The notes under the pieces are model-generated. The model saw only the letters and a list, made by a program, of their open reading frames with translations, was not told the DNA's origin and did no database searches. Positions 43,668 to 51,039 of a stretch of DNA of 64,000 nt are shown here, piece after piece. Position 1 is the first letter of the stretch; each line of letters begins with the position of its first letter. Both the position numbers and the translations under genes were made by a program. Source of the stretch: Luteibacter yeojuensis (lineage in GTDB: Bacteria; Pseudomonadota; Gammaproteobacteria; Xanthomonadales; Rhodanobacteraceae); assembly GCF_000964085.1 (NCBI RefSeq), contig NZ_JZRB01000034.1:1-64000 (forward strand), in the 5' to 3' direction.

Positions 43668-44961
43668 GGTCTTTCAGGTAACCCTTGATCTCACTGATGT
43701 AGTTCTCAAGCTCCGCCAACTGAGCATCCACACCGTCGAGTCGCGCCTCCGGGCGTAGTCCGTGCATAATCGCAGCGCTTAGCTGTGACGAAGCCCGTGC
43801 ACAACAGTCGAGGAGAAAGTTTGCACTCTTCTCATTCTTCTTAAGCTGCCGCTGACTTTCGATCACGTCAACGATCAATTCTCGGGCTCGAATGGCGTTC
43901 TCAGGCTTCTGCAGGGTGGCGGCGAGTGTCACGTCGGTAGCCGCGTCCTCTGAAATTCCGCCAAACAATGCGTCGATCGACTCATCAACCGCGCCCTCAC
44001 CACGTCCAAATTCCGAGGAGAGCTTCTCGCGTACGGAATCAAGGTATTCTGCAATAGCGGGGATAGCGTCGTAGAGTCGACCGCCCGCCTCTTCTGGTCG
44101 ATCCATCAATACAAAGGCAGCTTCTTTAAAAAGCTCTTTTGCACCTGCATCATTGATTTTAGCCCGAGATGAAAGGAGACGTCGGAAAGCAAAATCCTTG
44201 TCCGAGACTAGCGACCAAAAATGTTCCTTCCCGCGCGATCGCAAGTATTCGACTGCGTACGCACGCATCTCCAGGATGGCGGAGACTTCCGACGCTTTCA
44301 TCTCATATAGCTCGGCAAGCTCCGCAACCGAGAATCCGTCGCGCTGCTGCTTAAGATGCATCATGTTAGCGAACGAATCCCAGCTGTAGCTGGCCCGAAT
44401 ATCTTTTGCGATCTGCAGCCGGGCCTCTAAGCGATCGATCTCCCGTTCGTCGCCATGAGGAAGGATGGCCACATCAATCGCGCGGAAATGAGAATAGACG
44501 GAAGCATCCTTGGCGAGAAGGTCTCGCCATGTCGACAATCTACGATTGCCATTGACCACAAAACCAAGCTCATCTAGAAGAATAGGCTGATCCTGCTTAA
44601 CGGAGGGATCTTCGAAAGTTCCTTTTAAGTTCGATTCACTGGCAAGAGAAATCAGTAAGTTATGCTGCGCCTCTTGAGCATCCCAGAGCTCAGCATCGCC
44701 CGAAAACAGATCTCGACGAACCTGGGGCTCCTTCGCAAGGTACTCTTCCTGCAGGGATACAGTTCGGCCATTTTCCATGCGATATTTCGGCAGGTCGATA
44801 GGTACTCGAATCACCGGGACGTAAACATTCTGCCCCTGAAACATCACGGGAAAAGACTTGCCGGTCGGCTGTTTCGCGAGAGCCTCGAACTCTGCAATCC
44901 TCGCAGGACGCGGCCAGCCGAAGCGTGTCCTCCCCGCTCCGCCGTGGTCGTGGCTCGTCAT
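43654..44961 (-). CDS. ParB/Srx-fold (DndB-like) protein
   Basis: A 435-residue protein. Residues about 45-200 form a ParB-type domain: VYVPVIRVPIDLPKYRMENGRT, then DQPILLDELGFVVNGNRRLSTWRDL with the GNRR motif at 138-141. A helix-turn-helix-like segment follows (FSVAELAELYEMKASEVSAILEMRAYAVEYLR). The C-terminal 200 residues are helical. ParB-fold domains bind CTP or other nucleotides, and DndB-type members regulate DNA-modification systems. It overlaps the BglII-like gene by 4 nt. Its role here, as regulator or clamp, is inferred. Confidence 0.72.
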   Translation of the reverse strand: MTSHDHGGAGRTRFGWPRPARIAEFEALAKQPTGKSFPVMFQGQNVYVPVIRVPIDLPKYRMENGRTVSLQEEYLAKEPQVRRDLFSGDAELWDAQEAQHNLLISLASESNLKGTFEDPSVKQDQPILLDELGFVVNGNRRLSTWRDLLAKDASVYSHFRAIDVAILPHGDEREIDRLEARLQIAKDIRASYSWDSFANMMHLKQQRDGFSVAELAELYEMKASEVSAILEMRAYAVEYLRSRGKEHFWSLVSDKDFAFRRLLSSRAKINDAGAKELFKEAAFVLMDRPEEAGGRLYDAIPAIAEYLDSVREKLSSEFGRGEGAVDESIDALFGGISEDAATDVTLAATLQKPENAIRARELIVDVIESQRQLKKNEKSANFLLDCCARASSQLSAAIMHGLRPEARLDGVDAQLAELENYISEIKGYLKDHAQH

Positions 44962-45422
44962 GCTTCAGTCTCCAAGGAGTAGATTGCTAAAGGTACGTGC
45001 AAGCTTTTTCGAAAGATCAGAAGCTCACGCCGCAGGCGCTCCGATGAGGCGATATTGCTCCCTAGCTGTGCGGCTACGGCGGACCCAGCCAAAATGATCA
45101 CGCCGCTCTCGATGGCGCCATTTAGGTAGAGCGTCTGCAGCTTAATAAGGTCGGCGTACATGCGACTCATGTTGCCAGTCTGAAGGCAGAGGCCAACCTT
45201 AGACTTTGACGAAACGATGGTCATGTCGGAATTTGGCGAAACAGGGACGGCTTTCGACCAGCCCAATCCATGTAACGACGACATTACCGCGTTTCGAATT
45301 CGTGTAGCCGCCTTTGCCTCCACGGGCACGGCGACCTTATGAATTGAGAGCTCTATCTCAGCCTTGCGATCCTCTTGGAGACGCTCGAGGCCCTCGCAGT
45401 GCGAGTACTTAGAAAATTTCAT
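44958..45422 (-). CDS. BglII/BstYI-like restriction endonuclease homologue with altered active site
   Basis: A 154-residue protein with the BglII-type core DMTIVSSKSKVGLCLQTGNMSRMYADLIKLQTLYLNGAIESGVIILAG and the end SNIASSERLRRELLIFRKSLHVPLAIYSLE. Active relatives have E-x-Q in the central strand after V-G; here the Glu position is Cys79 (TGC on the coding strand) and Gln81 is kept. At 154 residues it is also shorter than BglII (223). It may be inactive, DNA-binding only, or use an unusual site. The methyltransferase start lies upstream in the same operon. Confidence 0.68.
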   Translation of the reverse strand: MKFSKYSHCEGLERLQEDRKAEIELSIHKVAVPVEAKAATRIRNAVMSSLHGLGWSKAVPVSPNSDMTIVSSKSKVGLCLQTGNMSRMYADLIKLQTLYLNGAIESGVIILAGSAVAAQLGSNIASSERLRRELLIFRKSLHVPLAIYSLETEA

Positions 45423-45451
45423 TCGCCCTCCCTGTTAGCGAACTTCAAGCC

Positions 45452-46450
45452 TTACGTTGCGTAACGGAATCCCGCCGGAGCGATGGCGAGTGCACCCTTT
45501 GTGTGGTCATGAAGCTCTTTGTCGTGGGGACGATAACGAGCTCTACCACCGAGCGCATCATTAATCCTCTCAACGCCAGAAGATGCGTAACCACTATCAA
45601 GTTCGCAGCCCCAAAATCGACGATTGTGAATAGCAGCCGCGACCCCACTAGATCCCACACCAGCGAATGGATCAAAAACAAGATCACCTTCGTTGGTGAG
45701 AGCGAGCACCAGTCTCTCGATGAGCCCAACGGGGAACTGGCACGGGTGATCAGTCTTCTCAACGTGATTATTTTTCACATTGGGAATGTTCCACACATCC
45801 TCAGGGTTCTTTCCGAGAGGATTTCCGGAGTACTTGCCTGCGTTGGGCCCCTTGAAGTGCTTCTTTCCGGGATATTTTGCAGGCACGCGGACAGCATCGA
45901 GATTAAACGTGTACGTTTCATCCCTAGGATTGCTCTTGGTGTACCACATGACGACTTCGTAGCGACCGGAGAATCTACGACGCGTGTGCAGCCCGTGTCC
46001 AAATTGCCACACTATTCGATTGCGCAACCGAAGACCGAGCCGCCGGAAGATCGGCGCAAATTCGATATCCAAGGGAAAGACTTCATTGTGCTCGACGAAA
46101 TTTCCGACCTGCCAGCAAAGGCTGCCGCCGTATCGAAGTCGAGGAACAATTTCTTCGATAATGCGCTGCTGCCATTCGAGATAGGAGGTCAGATCCGTCT
46201 TCTTCTCGTAGGACTTGCCGATATTGTAGGGAGGCGAAGTGACGACCAGATCGAATAGGGGCTCGTTGGGCAGGGACTTGAGGAATGCCTCGGAGTCCAC
46301 AGTCCAAAGTCCAAAATTCGCTGTGGGGCTGAGTCTCTTTCGCGCAGTCCAGCGCCCAGATGCGCAGACAGGCACTTCGTTCATCGGCTCACAAGACAAA
46401 TCCGTCTCGACCGCAGTTCGCTGGGTGTCCTCATTTTGAAAGTCATTCAT
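45452..46450 (-). CDS. DNA methyltransferase, N4-cytosine/N6-adenine, beta class
   Basis: A 332-residue amino-methyltransferase. Catalytic motif IV TSPPY is at residues 71-75 and AdoMet motif I FDPFAGVGSSG at 259-269, an order that defines the beta class. The target-recognition region lies between (about 90-255). With a BglII/BstYI homologue next to it, a GATC-cored target such as RGATCY is a plausible guess but unproven. It is the first gene of the operon and should protect host DNA. There are 29 nt before the BglII-like start. Confidence 0.88.
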   Translation of the reverse strand: MNDFQNEDTQRTAVETDLSCEPMNEVPVCASGRWTARKRLSPTANFGLWTVDSEAFLKSLPNEPLFDLVVTSPPYNIGKSYEKKTDLTSYLEWQQRIIEEIVPRLRYGGSLCWQVGNFVEHNEVFPLDIEFAPIFRRLGLRLRNRIVWQFGHGLHTRRRFSGRYEVVMWYTKSNPRDETYTFNLDAVRVPAKYPGKKHFKGPNAGKYSGNPLGKNPEDVWNIPNVKNNHVEKTDHPCQFPVGLIERLVLALTNEGDLVFDPFAGVGSSGVAAAIHNRRFWGCELDSGYASSGVERINDALGGRARYRPHDKELHDHTKGALAIAPAGFRYAT

Positions 46451-46529
46451 TTGACCGCCTAGCGAGTGCCTACATTTCTTCCGCTAAAGTCCGACGTCGA
46501 GCAAAAGCGTGCGTTAACAGTGCGATCAA

Positions 46530-47309
46530 TCACCCGCACTTCGAATACCCACAATTCAAACAAGTCTGGCACCCATCCATCAGCACCAGCGCCTGGGTAT
46601 TGCACTTGGCGCACAGGGTGGCGCCGGCGGGGAAGCCGGAGGCGTTTGTGTGGCTGTCGGCTTCGGTTGAAGAGCTCGCCGGCGAGCCGGCTCCCACAGG
46701 AGCGGGGGCGGCGGTAGCGGCCGGGGCGGGCTTGGCGGTCGACTTTTCGTACGCGGCGCGCTTTTCGGCGATGAGGCGCTTGGTGGCTTCGTCCATGTCC
46801 GGGTCGTGGATGAGGCCGATCGACTTCATGTGCTGCTCGATGACGGCGCCGATTTCGGCCACGATGCTGGGCATGTAGACGCCGCCGGCCTTGAAGTAGC
46901 CGCCGCGGGGGTCGAAGACGGCCTTGAGCTCTTCGACGATGAACGTAACGTCGCCACCCTTGCGGAAGACGGCGGAGAGGATTCGGGTGAGCGCCACGAT
47001 CCACTGGAAGTGGTCCATGTTCTTCGAGTTGATGAACAGCTCAAAGGGGCGGCGCTGCTCGTGCTGGGTGCCGGCGTTGAGCACGATATCGTTGATGGTG
47101 ACGTACAGCGCGTGCTCGAAGAGCGGCGACTTGATCTTGTACGTGTTGCCCACCAGGGTTTCCGGACGCTCGAGGCTCTCGTGCATCTGGATGACTTCGG
47201 CGACGGGCGCGGCCTCTTTCACCGGCGCGGGTGCGGCGGCTGCGGGGGCTTTATCCTCGGGCTTTACGACCTGGTAGCCCTTGATCTTCTTTTCGATCTT
47301 GATCGCCAT
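46530..47309 (-). CDS. nrdJb: NrdJb, TSCPD-domain subunit of class II ribonucleotide reductase
   Basis: A 259-residue protein. The central TSCPD domain reads ERPETLVGNTYKIKSPLFEHALYVTINDIVLNAGTQHEQRRPFELFINSKNMDHFQWIVALTRILSAVFRKGG. The C-terminal CAKCNTQALVLMDGCQTCLNCGYSKCG is the zinc-ribbon/redox tail that in undivided NrdJ ends the catalytic chain. The N-terminus is Ala/Pro-rich. A REP-derived stretch is read in frame as VGAGSPASS in the linker. It works with NrdJa to reduce ribonucleotides using adenosylcobalamin. Confidence 0.85.
   Translation of the reverse strand: MAIKIEKKIKGYQVVKPEDKAPAAAAPAPVKEAAPVAEVIQMHESLERPETLVGNTYKIKSPLFEHALYVTINDIVLNAGTQHEQRRPFELFINSKNMDHFQWIVALTRILSAVFRKGGDVTFIVEELKAVFDPRGGYFKAGGVYMPSIVAEIGAVIEQHMKSIGLIHDPDMDEATKRLIAEKRAAYEKSTAKPAPAATAAPAPVGAGSPASSSTEADSHTNASGFPAGATLCAKCNTQALVLMDGCQTCLNCGYSKCG
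46675..46700 (-). repeat. intragenic REP-like element in nrdJb
   Basis: CTCGCCGGCGAGCCGGCTCCCACAGG-type palindrome, also present at 48008-48033. It is translated in frame as VGAGSPAS in the linker between the TSCPD domain and the zinc ribbon. Confidence 0.75.
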
Positions 47310-47372
47310 GGTTTCTTACTCTTTCAGGTGGAAATCCGGCCCGGCGCGTACGCCGGGCCGGAGGGTTACTTC

Positions 47373-48437
47373 TTACTTGCGACGGCCACGGCCGGCGGTC
47401 TTGCGCGCCGACGTACGGCCGGTCTTGCTGGCAGTGGACCTCTTGGCAACCTTGGCGGCTGCCTTTTTCGGAGCGGCCTTGCGGACCGTCTTCTTGGGGG
47501 CCGTGCGGCCGGCGACCTTGCGGGTCACCTTGGCGACGGCCTTCTTCACTGCCTTGCGGGCAGTGGAAGCCTTCTTGGCGACGCGGGCGATGACCTTCTT
47601 GACGGCCTTCTTCGCGGCGACCTTGCGAGCGGGGGTTTTCTTGGTGGTTACCTTGCGGGCCGAGGCCTTTTTGGTAGCGACCTTCTTTGAGGTGACCTTC
47701 TTGGCCGGGGCCTTCTTCGCCGGGGCCTTCTTGGTGGCTACCTTCTTTGCGGCAACCTTCTTCGAAGCGACCTTCTTGGTGGCTGCCTTCTTGACTGCGG
47801 CCTTCTTGAATGCCGTTTTCTTTACGGCGGTCTTTTTGGCGGCGGCCTTCTTCACTGCTGCCTTTTTGGCCGGGGCCTTCTTGACGGCGGCTTTCTTGGC
47901 TGCGGCTTTCTTTACCGCGGCCTTCTTGGCCGGGGCCTTTTTGGCTGCTGCTTTTTTCGGGGCGGCTTTCTTTGCTGCGGGCTTCTTCTTGGGCTTGGGG
48001 GTGGCTTTCGCCGGCGAGCCGGCTCCCACAGAAGAGGGGGGTTCCACAGAAGCGGTAGCGACCGACTTGCTGGGGGCGTTGGCTTCGTCGGCCTGGTGGG
48101 CGGCGATTTCGTCGCCGGCTATGTCTTTTTGGCTTTCGAGCTTGGGGGCGGCCGGCTTGCGGGCGCGCTTGGGCTTGTCGGCTTCGATCTTGGGGCCGTC
48201 GAGCTCGGCGATGTAATCCGGTTCGCTGGTGGCGACCGCGCTGGTGGCTTCGGCGGTGGGGTTCGGCTCGATGACCTTCTTGGCCACGGGCTTCTTCTTC
48301 ACCACCTTCTTGGCGACGAGCGGCGGGTGGCCGGGCGTGGCGGATTCGGTCGACGACACCTCGGTTCCGGTGCTGTCGGTGGTCTCCGCGTCGGCCTTCG
48401 GCAGCTCTGCCTCGTCGATCTGGTGTTCGTTCGTCAT
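47373..48437 (-). CDS. histone-H1-like/AlgP-like lysine-alanine repeat protein
   Basis: A 354-residue, very basic protein. The first 130 residues are acidic and mixed. From about residue 140 on it is an almost pure array of KKA, KKAPAKKAAVKK and KKVA units, as in H1-like nucleoid proteins and Pseudomonas AlgP. It should coat or compact DNA. A REP-derived peptide (SSVGAGSPAKA) occurs just before the array. It is embedded between the two nrdJ genes, with 63 and 23 nt to its neighbours, an unusual place in a nucleotide-reduction operon. Repeat number is likely unstable. Confidence 0.85.
   Translation of the reverse strand: MTNEHQIDEAELPKADAETTDSTGTEVSSTESATPGHPPLVAKKVVKKKPVAKKVIEPNPTAEATSAVATSEPDYIAELDGPKIEADKPKRARKPAAPKLESQKDIAGDEIAAHQADEANAPSKSVATASVEPPSSVGAGSPAKATPKPKKKPAAKKAAPKKAAAKKAPAKKAAVKKAAAKKAAVKKAPAKKAAVKKAAAKKTAVKKTAFKKAAVKKAATKKVASKKVAAKKVATKKAPAKKAPAKKVTSKKVATKKASARKVTTKKTPARKVAAKKAVKKVIARVAKKASTARKAVKKAVAKVTRKVAGRTAPKKTVRKAAPKKAAAKVAKRSTASKTGRTSARKTAGRGRRK
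48008..48033 (-). repeat. intragenic REP-like element in the histone-like gene
   Basis: Same palindrome as at 46675-46700. It is read in frame as VGAGSPA at the boundary between the acidic N-terminus and the KKA repeats. Confidence 0.75.
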
Positions 48438-48460
48438 CTTGTTAATCCCTCTCCGCGGGG

Positions 48461-50605
48461 TCAGAACTTGCCGTAATAACCTTCTTTAAGGGCGTCGAAG
48501 AGGTTGGCGGCGGTGTGCATTTCACCGTCGTATTCCACTTCGTCGTTGCCCTTAAGTTCGACAACGCTACCGTCTTCCAATTCGAAGCGGTAGAGGGTGT
48601 TCTCAAGATCGGTTTCTTTGACAAGCACGCCCTGGAACGCGGCGGGGTTGAAGCGGAAGGTGGTGCAGCCCTTCAGGCCCTGCTTGTAGGCGTAGAAGTA
48701 GATGTCCTTGAAGTCCTCGTACGGGTAATCCGTGGGGACGTTGGCGGTCTTGGAAATGGAGCTGTCGATCCACTTCTGCGAGGCGGCCTGGATATCCACG
48801 TGCTCCTTGGGGCTGATGTCGTCGGCGGCCACGAAGTACTCGGGCAGGCGGTTCTTGGCATCGTCGGTGAAGGGCATGGCATCGCCATTGATGAGGGCGC
48901 GGTAGGCCAGCAGCTCGTAGCTGTAGACCTCCACCTTCTCCTTGCTCTTCTTGCCCTCGCGGATCACGTTGCGCGAGTAATGGTGGGCGAAGCTGGGCTC
49001 GATGCCGTTGGAGGCATTGTTGGCCAGGCTCAAGCTGATGGTGCCGGTGGGCGCGATGGACGAGTGGTGGGTGAAGCGGGCGCCGGTCTCGGCCAGCTGG
49101 GCCACGAGGTTGGGGGCCACCGTGGCCACGCGCTGCATGTAGCGCGAGTACCTGGCGTGCAGCACCGAACCCTTGATGGCGTCGCCGACCTTCCAGCCGT
49201 CCTTCACCATCTCGGGGCGCTTGCGCAGCATGTCGCCGGTGACGTCGAAGGTCTGGGCCAGCACCGGGGCCGGGCCTTTTTCCTTCGCCAGCTCCAGGGC
49301 CACTTCCCAGCCGGCCACGGCCATGTCGCGGCTCACTTCTTCGGTGAACTGCACGGCGTCGGCGGAGCCGTAGCGCATCTTCAGCATGGTGAGCGTGCTG
49401 CCCAGGCCGAGGAAGCCCATGCCGTGGCGGCGCTTGCTGAGGATCTCGTGCTGCTGCTGCGGCAGCGGCAGGCCGTTGATTTCCACCACGTTATCGAGCA
49501 TGCGGGTGAACACGCGGACCACTTCGCGGTATTCCTCCCAGTCGAAGCGGGCCTTGGGGCCGAACGGGTCGCGCACGAAGGTGGTGAGGTTCACCGAGCC
49601 GAGCAGGCACGAGCCGTACGGCGGCAGGGGCTGCTCGCCGCAGGGGTTGGTGGCGCGGATGTGCTCGCACCACCAGTTGTTGTTCATCTCGTTGACGCGG
49701 TCGATGAGGATGAAGCCTGGCTCGGCGTAGTCGTACGTCGAGACCATGATCATGTCCCACAGGTGGCGGGCGCGGATGTGGCCGTAGATTTTGCAGGCCA
49801 CCAGGCCGTCGTCACGGGTGACGTAGTGTTCCTTGGTGGGCCACTCGCGCCACACGACCTTGGCGGCGTCGGTGAGGTCGATCTCGTGCTGTTCCTTCAC
49901 GTGCACCGGGAACACGGTGGGCCAGTCCTGGTCGTTCTCCACCGCGTCCATGAAGCCGTCGGTGATGAGCAGCGAGAGGTTGAACTGGCGCAGGCGGCCA
50001 TCCTCGCGCTTGGCGCGGATGAATTCCTTGGCATCGGGGTGGCTGATGTCGAAGGTGCCCATCTGCGCGCCGCGGCGGCCGCCGGCGGACGAGACGGTGA
50101 AGCACATCTTGTCGTAGATATCCATGAACGACAGCGGGCCCGAGGTATGGGCGCCCGCGCCGCTCACGTACGCGCCGCGCGGGCGCAGCGTGCTGAATTC
50201 GTAACCGATGCCGCAGCCCGCCTTGAGGGTGAGGCCGGCTTCGTGGACCTTCTCCAGGATGTCATCCATGGAATCGTGGATGGTGCCCGAGACGGTGCAG
50301 TTGATGGTGGAGGTGGCGGGCTTGTGCTCCAGCGCGCCAGCGTTGGAGGTGATGCGGCCGGCGGGGATGGCGCCGCGGCGCAGGGCCCACAGGAAACGCT
50401 CGTACCAATGGGCGCGCAGCTCGTCGGTGGCTTCCACCTCGGAGAGGGCGCGGGCCACGCGCTGGTAGGTGCCGTCCACCGAGGCGTCGACGGGCTCGCC
50501 CGACTTGGCCTTCAGGCGGTACTTCTTGTCCCAGATGTCGTAGGACGCCGGCTGCAACGGGATGGCCGATTCAAGGCCGATGGCCTGGGCGCGTGCGGTG
50601 CTCAT
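48461..50605 (-). CDS. nrdJa: adenosylcobalamin-dependent ribonucleotide reductase, catalytic subunit NrdJa
   Basis: A 714-residue class II RNR. RITSNAGALEHKPATSTINCTVSGTI has the first redox cysteine. The active-site loop ATNPCGEQPLPPYGSCLLGSVNLT has the thiyl Cys and Glu. GAQMGTFDISHPDAKEFI and HHSSIAPTGTISLSLANNASNGIEPSF complete the barrel. The normal C-terminal TSCPD/zinc part is in nrdJb, two genes downstream. The enzyme gives oxygen-independent dNTP synthesis but needs B12. No cobalamin riboswitch is seen in its 434-bp upstream region. Confidence 0.92.
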   Translation of the reverse strand: MSTARAQAIGLESAIPLQPASYDIWDKKYRLKAKSGEPVDASVDGTYQRVARALSEVEATDELRAHWYERFLWALRRGAIPAGRITSNAGALEHKPATSTINCTVSGTIHDSMDDILEKVHEAGLTLKAGCGIGYEFSTLRPRGAYVSGAGAHTSGPLSFMDIYDKMCFTVSSAGGRRGAQMGTFDISHPDAKEFIRAKREDGRLRQFNLSLLITDGFMDAVENDQDWPTVFPVHVKEQHEIDLTDAAKVVWREWPTKEHYVTRDDGLVACKIYGHIRARHLWDMIMVSTYDYAEPGFILIDRVNEMNNNWWCEHIRATNPCGEQPLPPYGSCLLGSVNLTTFVRDPFGPKARFDWEEYREVVRVFTRMLDNVVEINGLPLPQQQHEILSKRRHGMGFLGLGSTLTMLKMRYGSADAVQFTEEVSRDMAVAGWEVALELAKEKGPAPVLAQTFDVTGDMLRKRPEMVKDGWKVGDAIKGSVLHARYSRYMQRVATVAPNLVAQLAETGARFTHHSSIAPTGTISLSLANNASNGIEPSFAHHYSRNVIREGKKSKEKVEVYSYELLAYRALINGDAMPFTDDAKNRLPEYFVAADDISPKEHVDIQAASQKWIDSSISKTANVPTDYPYEDFKDIYFYAYKQGLKGCTTFRFNPAAFQGVLVKETDLENTLYRFELEDGSVVELKGNDEVEYDGEMHTAANLFDALKEGYYGKF

Positions 50606-50938
50606 TGTGTGTGTCGTCCTCGGTGCTCGGCCTGTCGTGGGCCGTTCTTATAGGTATGCGTGGGCGCAACCCGTCGATTCCCTCCCCCCGGACGAAATCG
50701 ACCATCCCTTGTACCCCGCCGCCGGCTGCCGAAAAGCCTTTCCAGACGTAGGGTTGAAGCTTGAACCTGAGTATCCGCAGCACCAGCACTTGGTAACTAT
50801 CGAACGAAGGAACACAAGATGTTGTGGTTGCGGCCGGGGTGAACCTTACGCCCGGAGGGGGCCGATGTAAAGTGTCGGATACAGCTGTCTCAGGGGTTGA
50901 AACTGATCGTTGTTGTGGTGGTCTTAGGGGGCGGGAGC
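50606..50938. other. intergenic promoter region between nrdJa and degQ
   Basis: Long intergenic stretch before the REP pair. I see no gene. The short frames on both strands lack ribosome sites and homology. Promoters for the divergent nrdJ and degQ transcripts must lie here, but no strong sigma-70 match stands out. Confidence 0.4.
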
Positions 50939-51005
50939 ATCGCGCACGGGGTGCGCTCCTACAGGGGGCTTGGCGGCTCTTGTAGGAGCGCACCCCGTGC
51001 GCGAT
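50939..51005. repeat. inverted REP pair (perfect 24-bp arms) in the degQ leader
   Basis: Arms 50939-50962 and 50982-51005 are exact reverse complements with a 19-nt loop, each a GTAGGAGCGCACC...GCGCGAT REP. The pair lies 34 nt before the degQ start and would form a very stable hairpin if transcribed. Confidence 0.85.
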
Positions 51006-51039
51006 CCCCTCGACCTGCACCCGCCAAGGAGCTCCACCC

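Noticed and set aside
40266-46450. DISARM or BREX system
   Set aside because: SNF2 helicase and methylase are present but DrmA, DrmB, PglX and PglZ-type genes are not.
47380-48000. Tandem DNA repeat array or CRISPR
   Set aside because: The repeats are Lys/Ala codons of an H1-like protein, not identical repeats separated by unique spacers.
48515-50653. 712-codon plus-strand frame opposite nrdJa
   Set aside because: A shadow of high-GC codon bias: the antisense of a well-supported reductase, full of Val/His/Gly low-complexity sequence. Similar antisense frames over the kinase, mmsA and trpE were dropped for the same reason.
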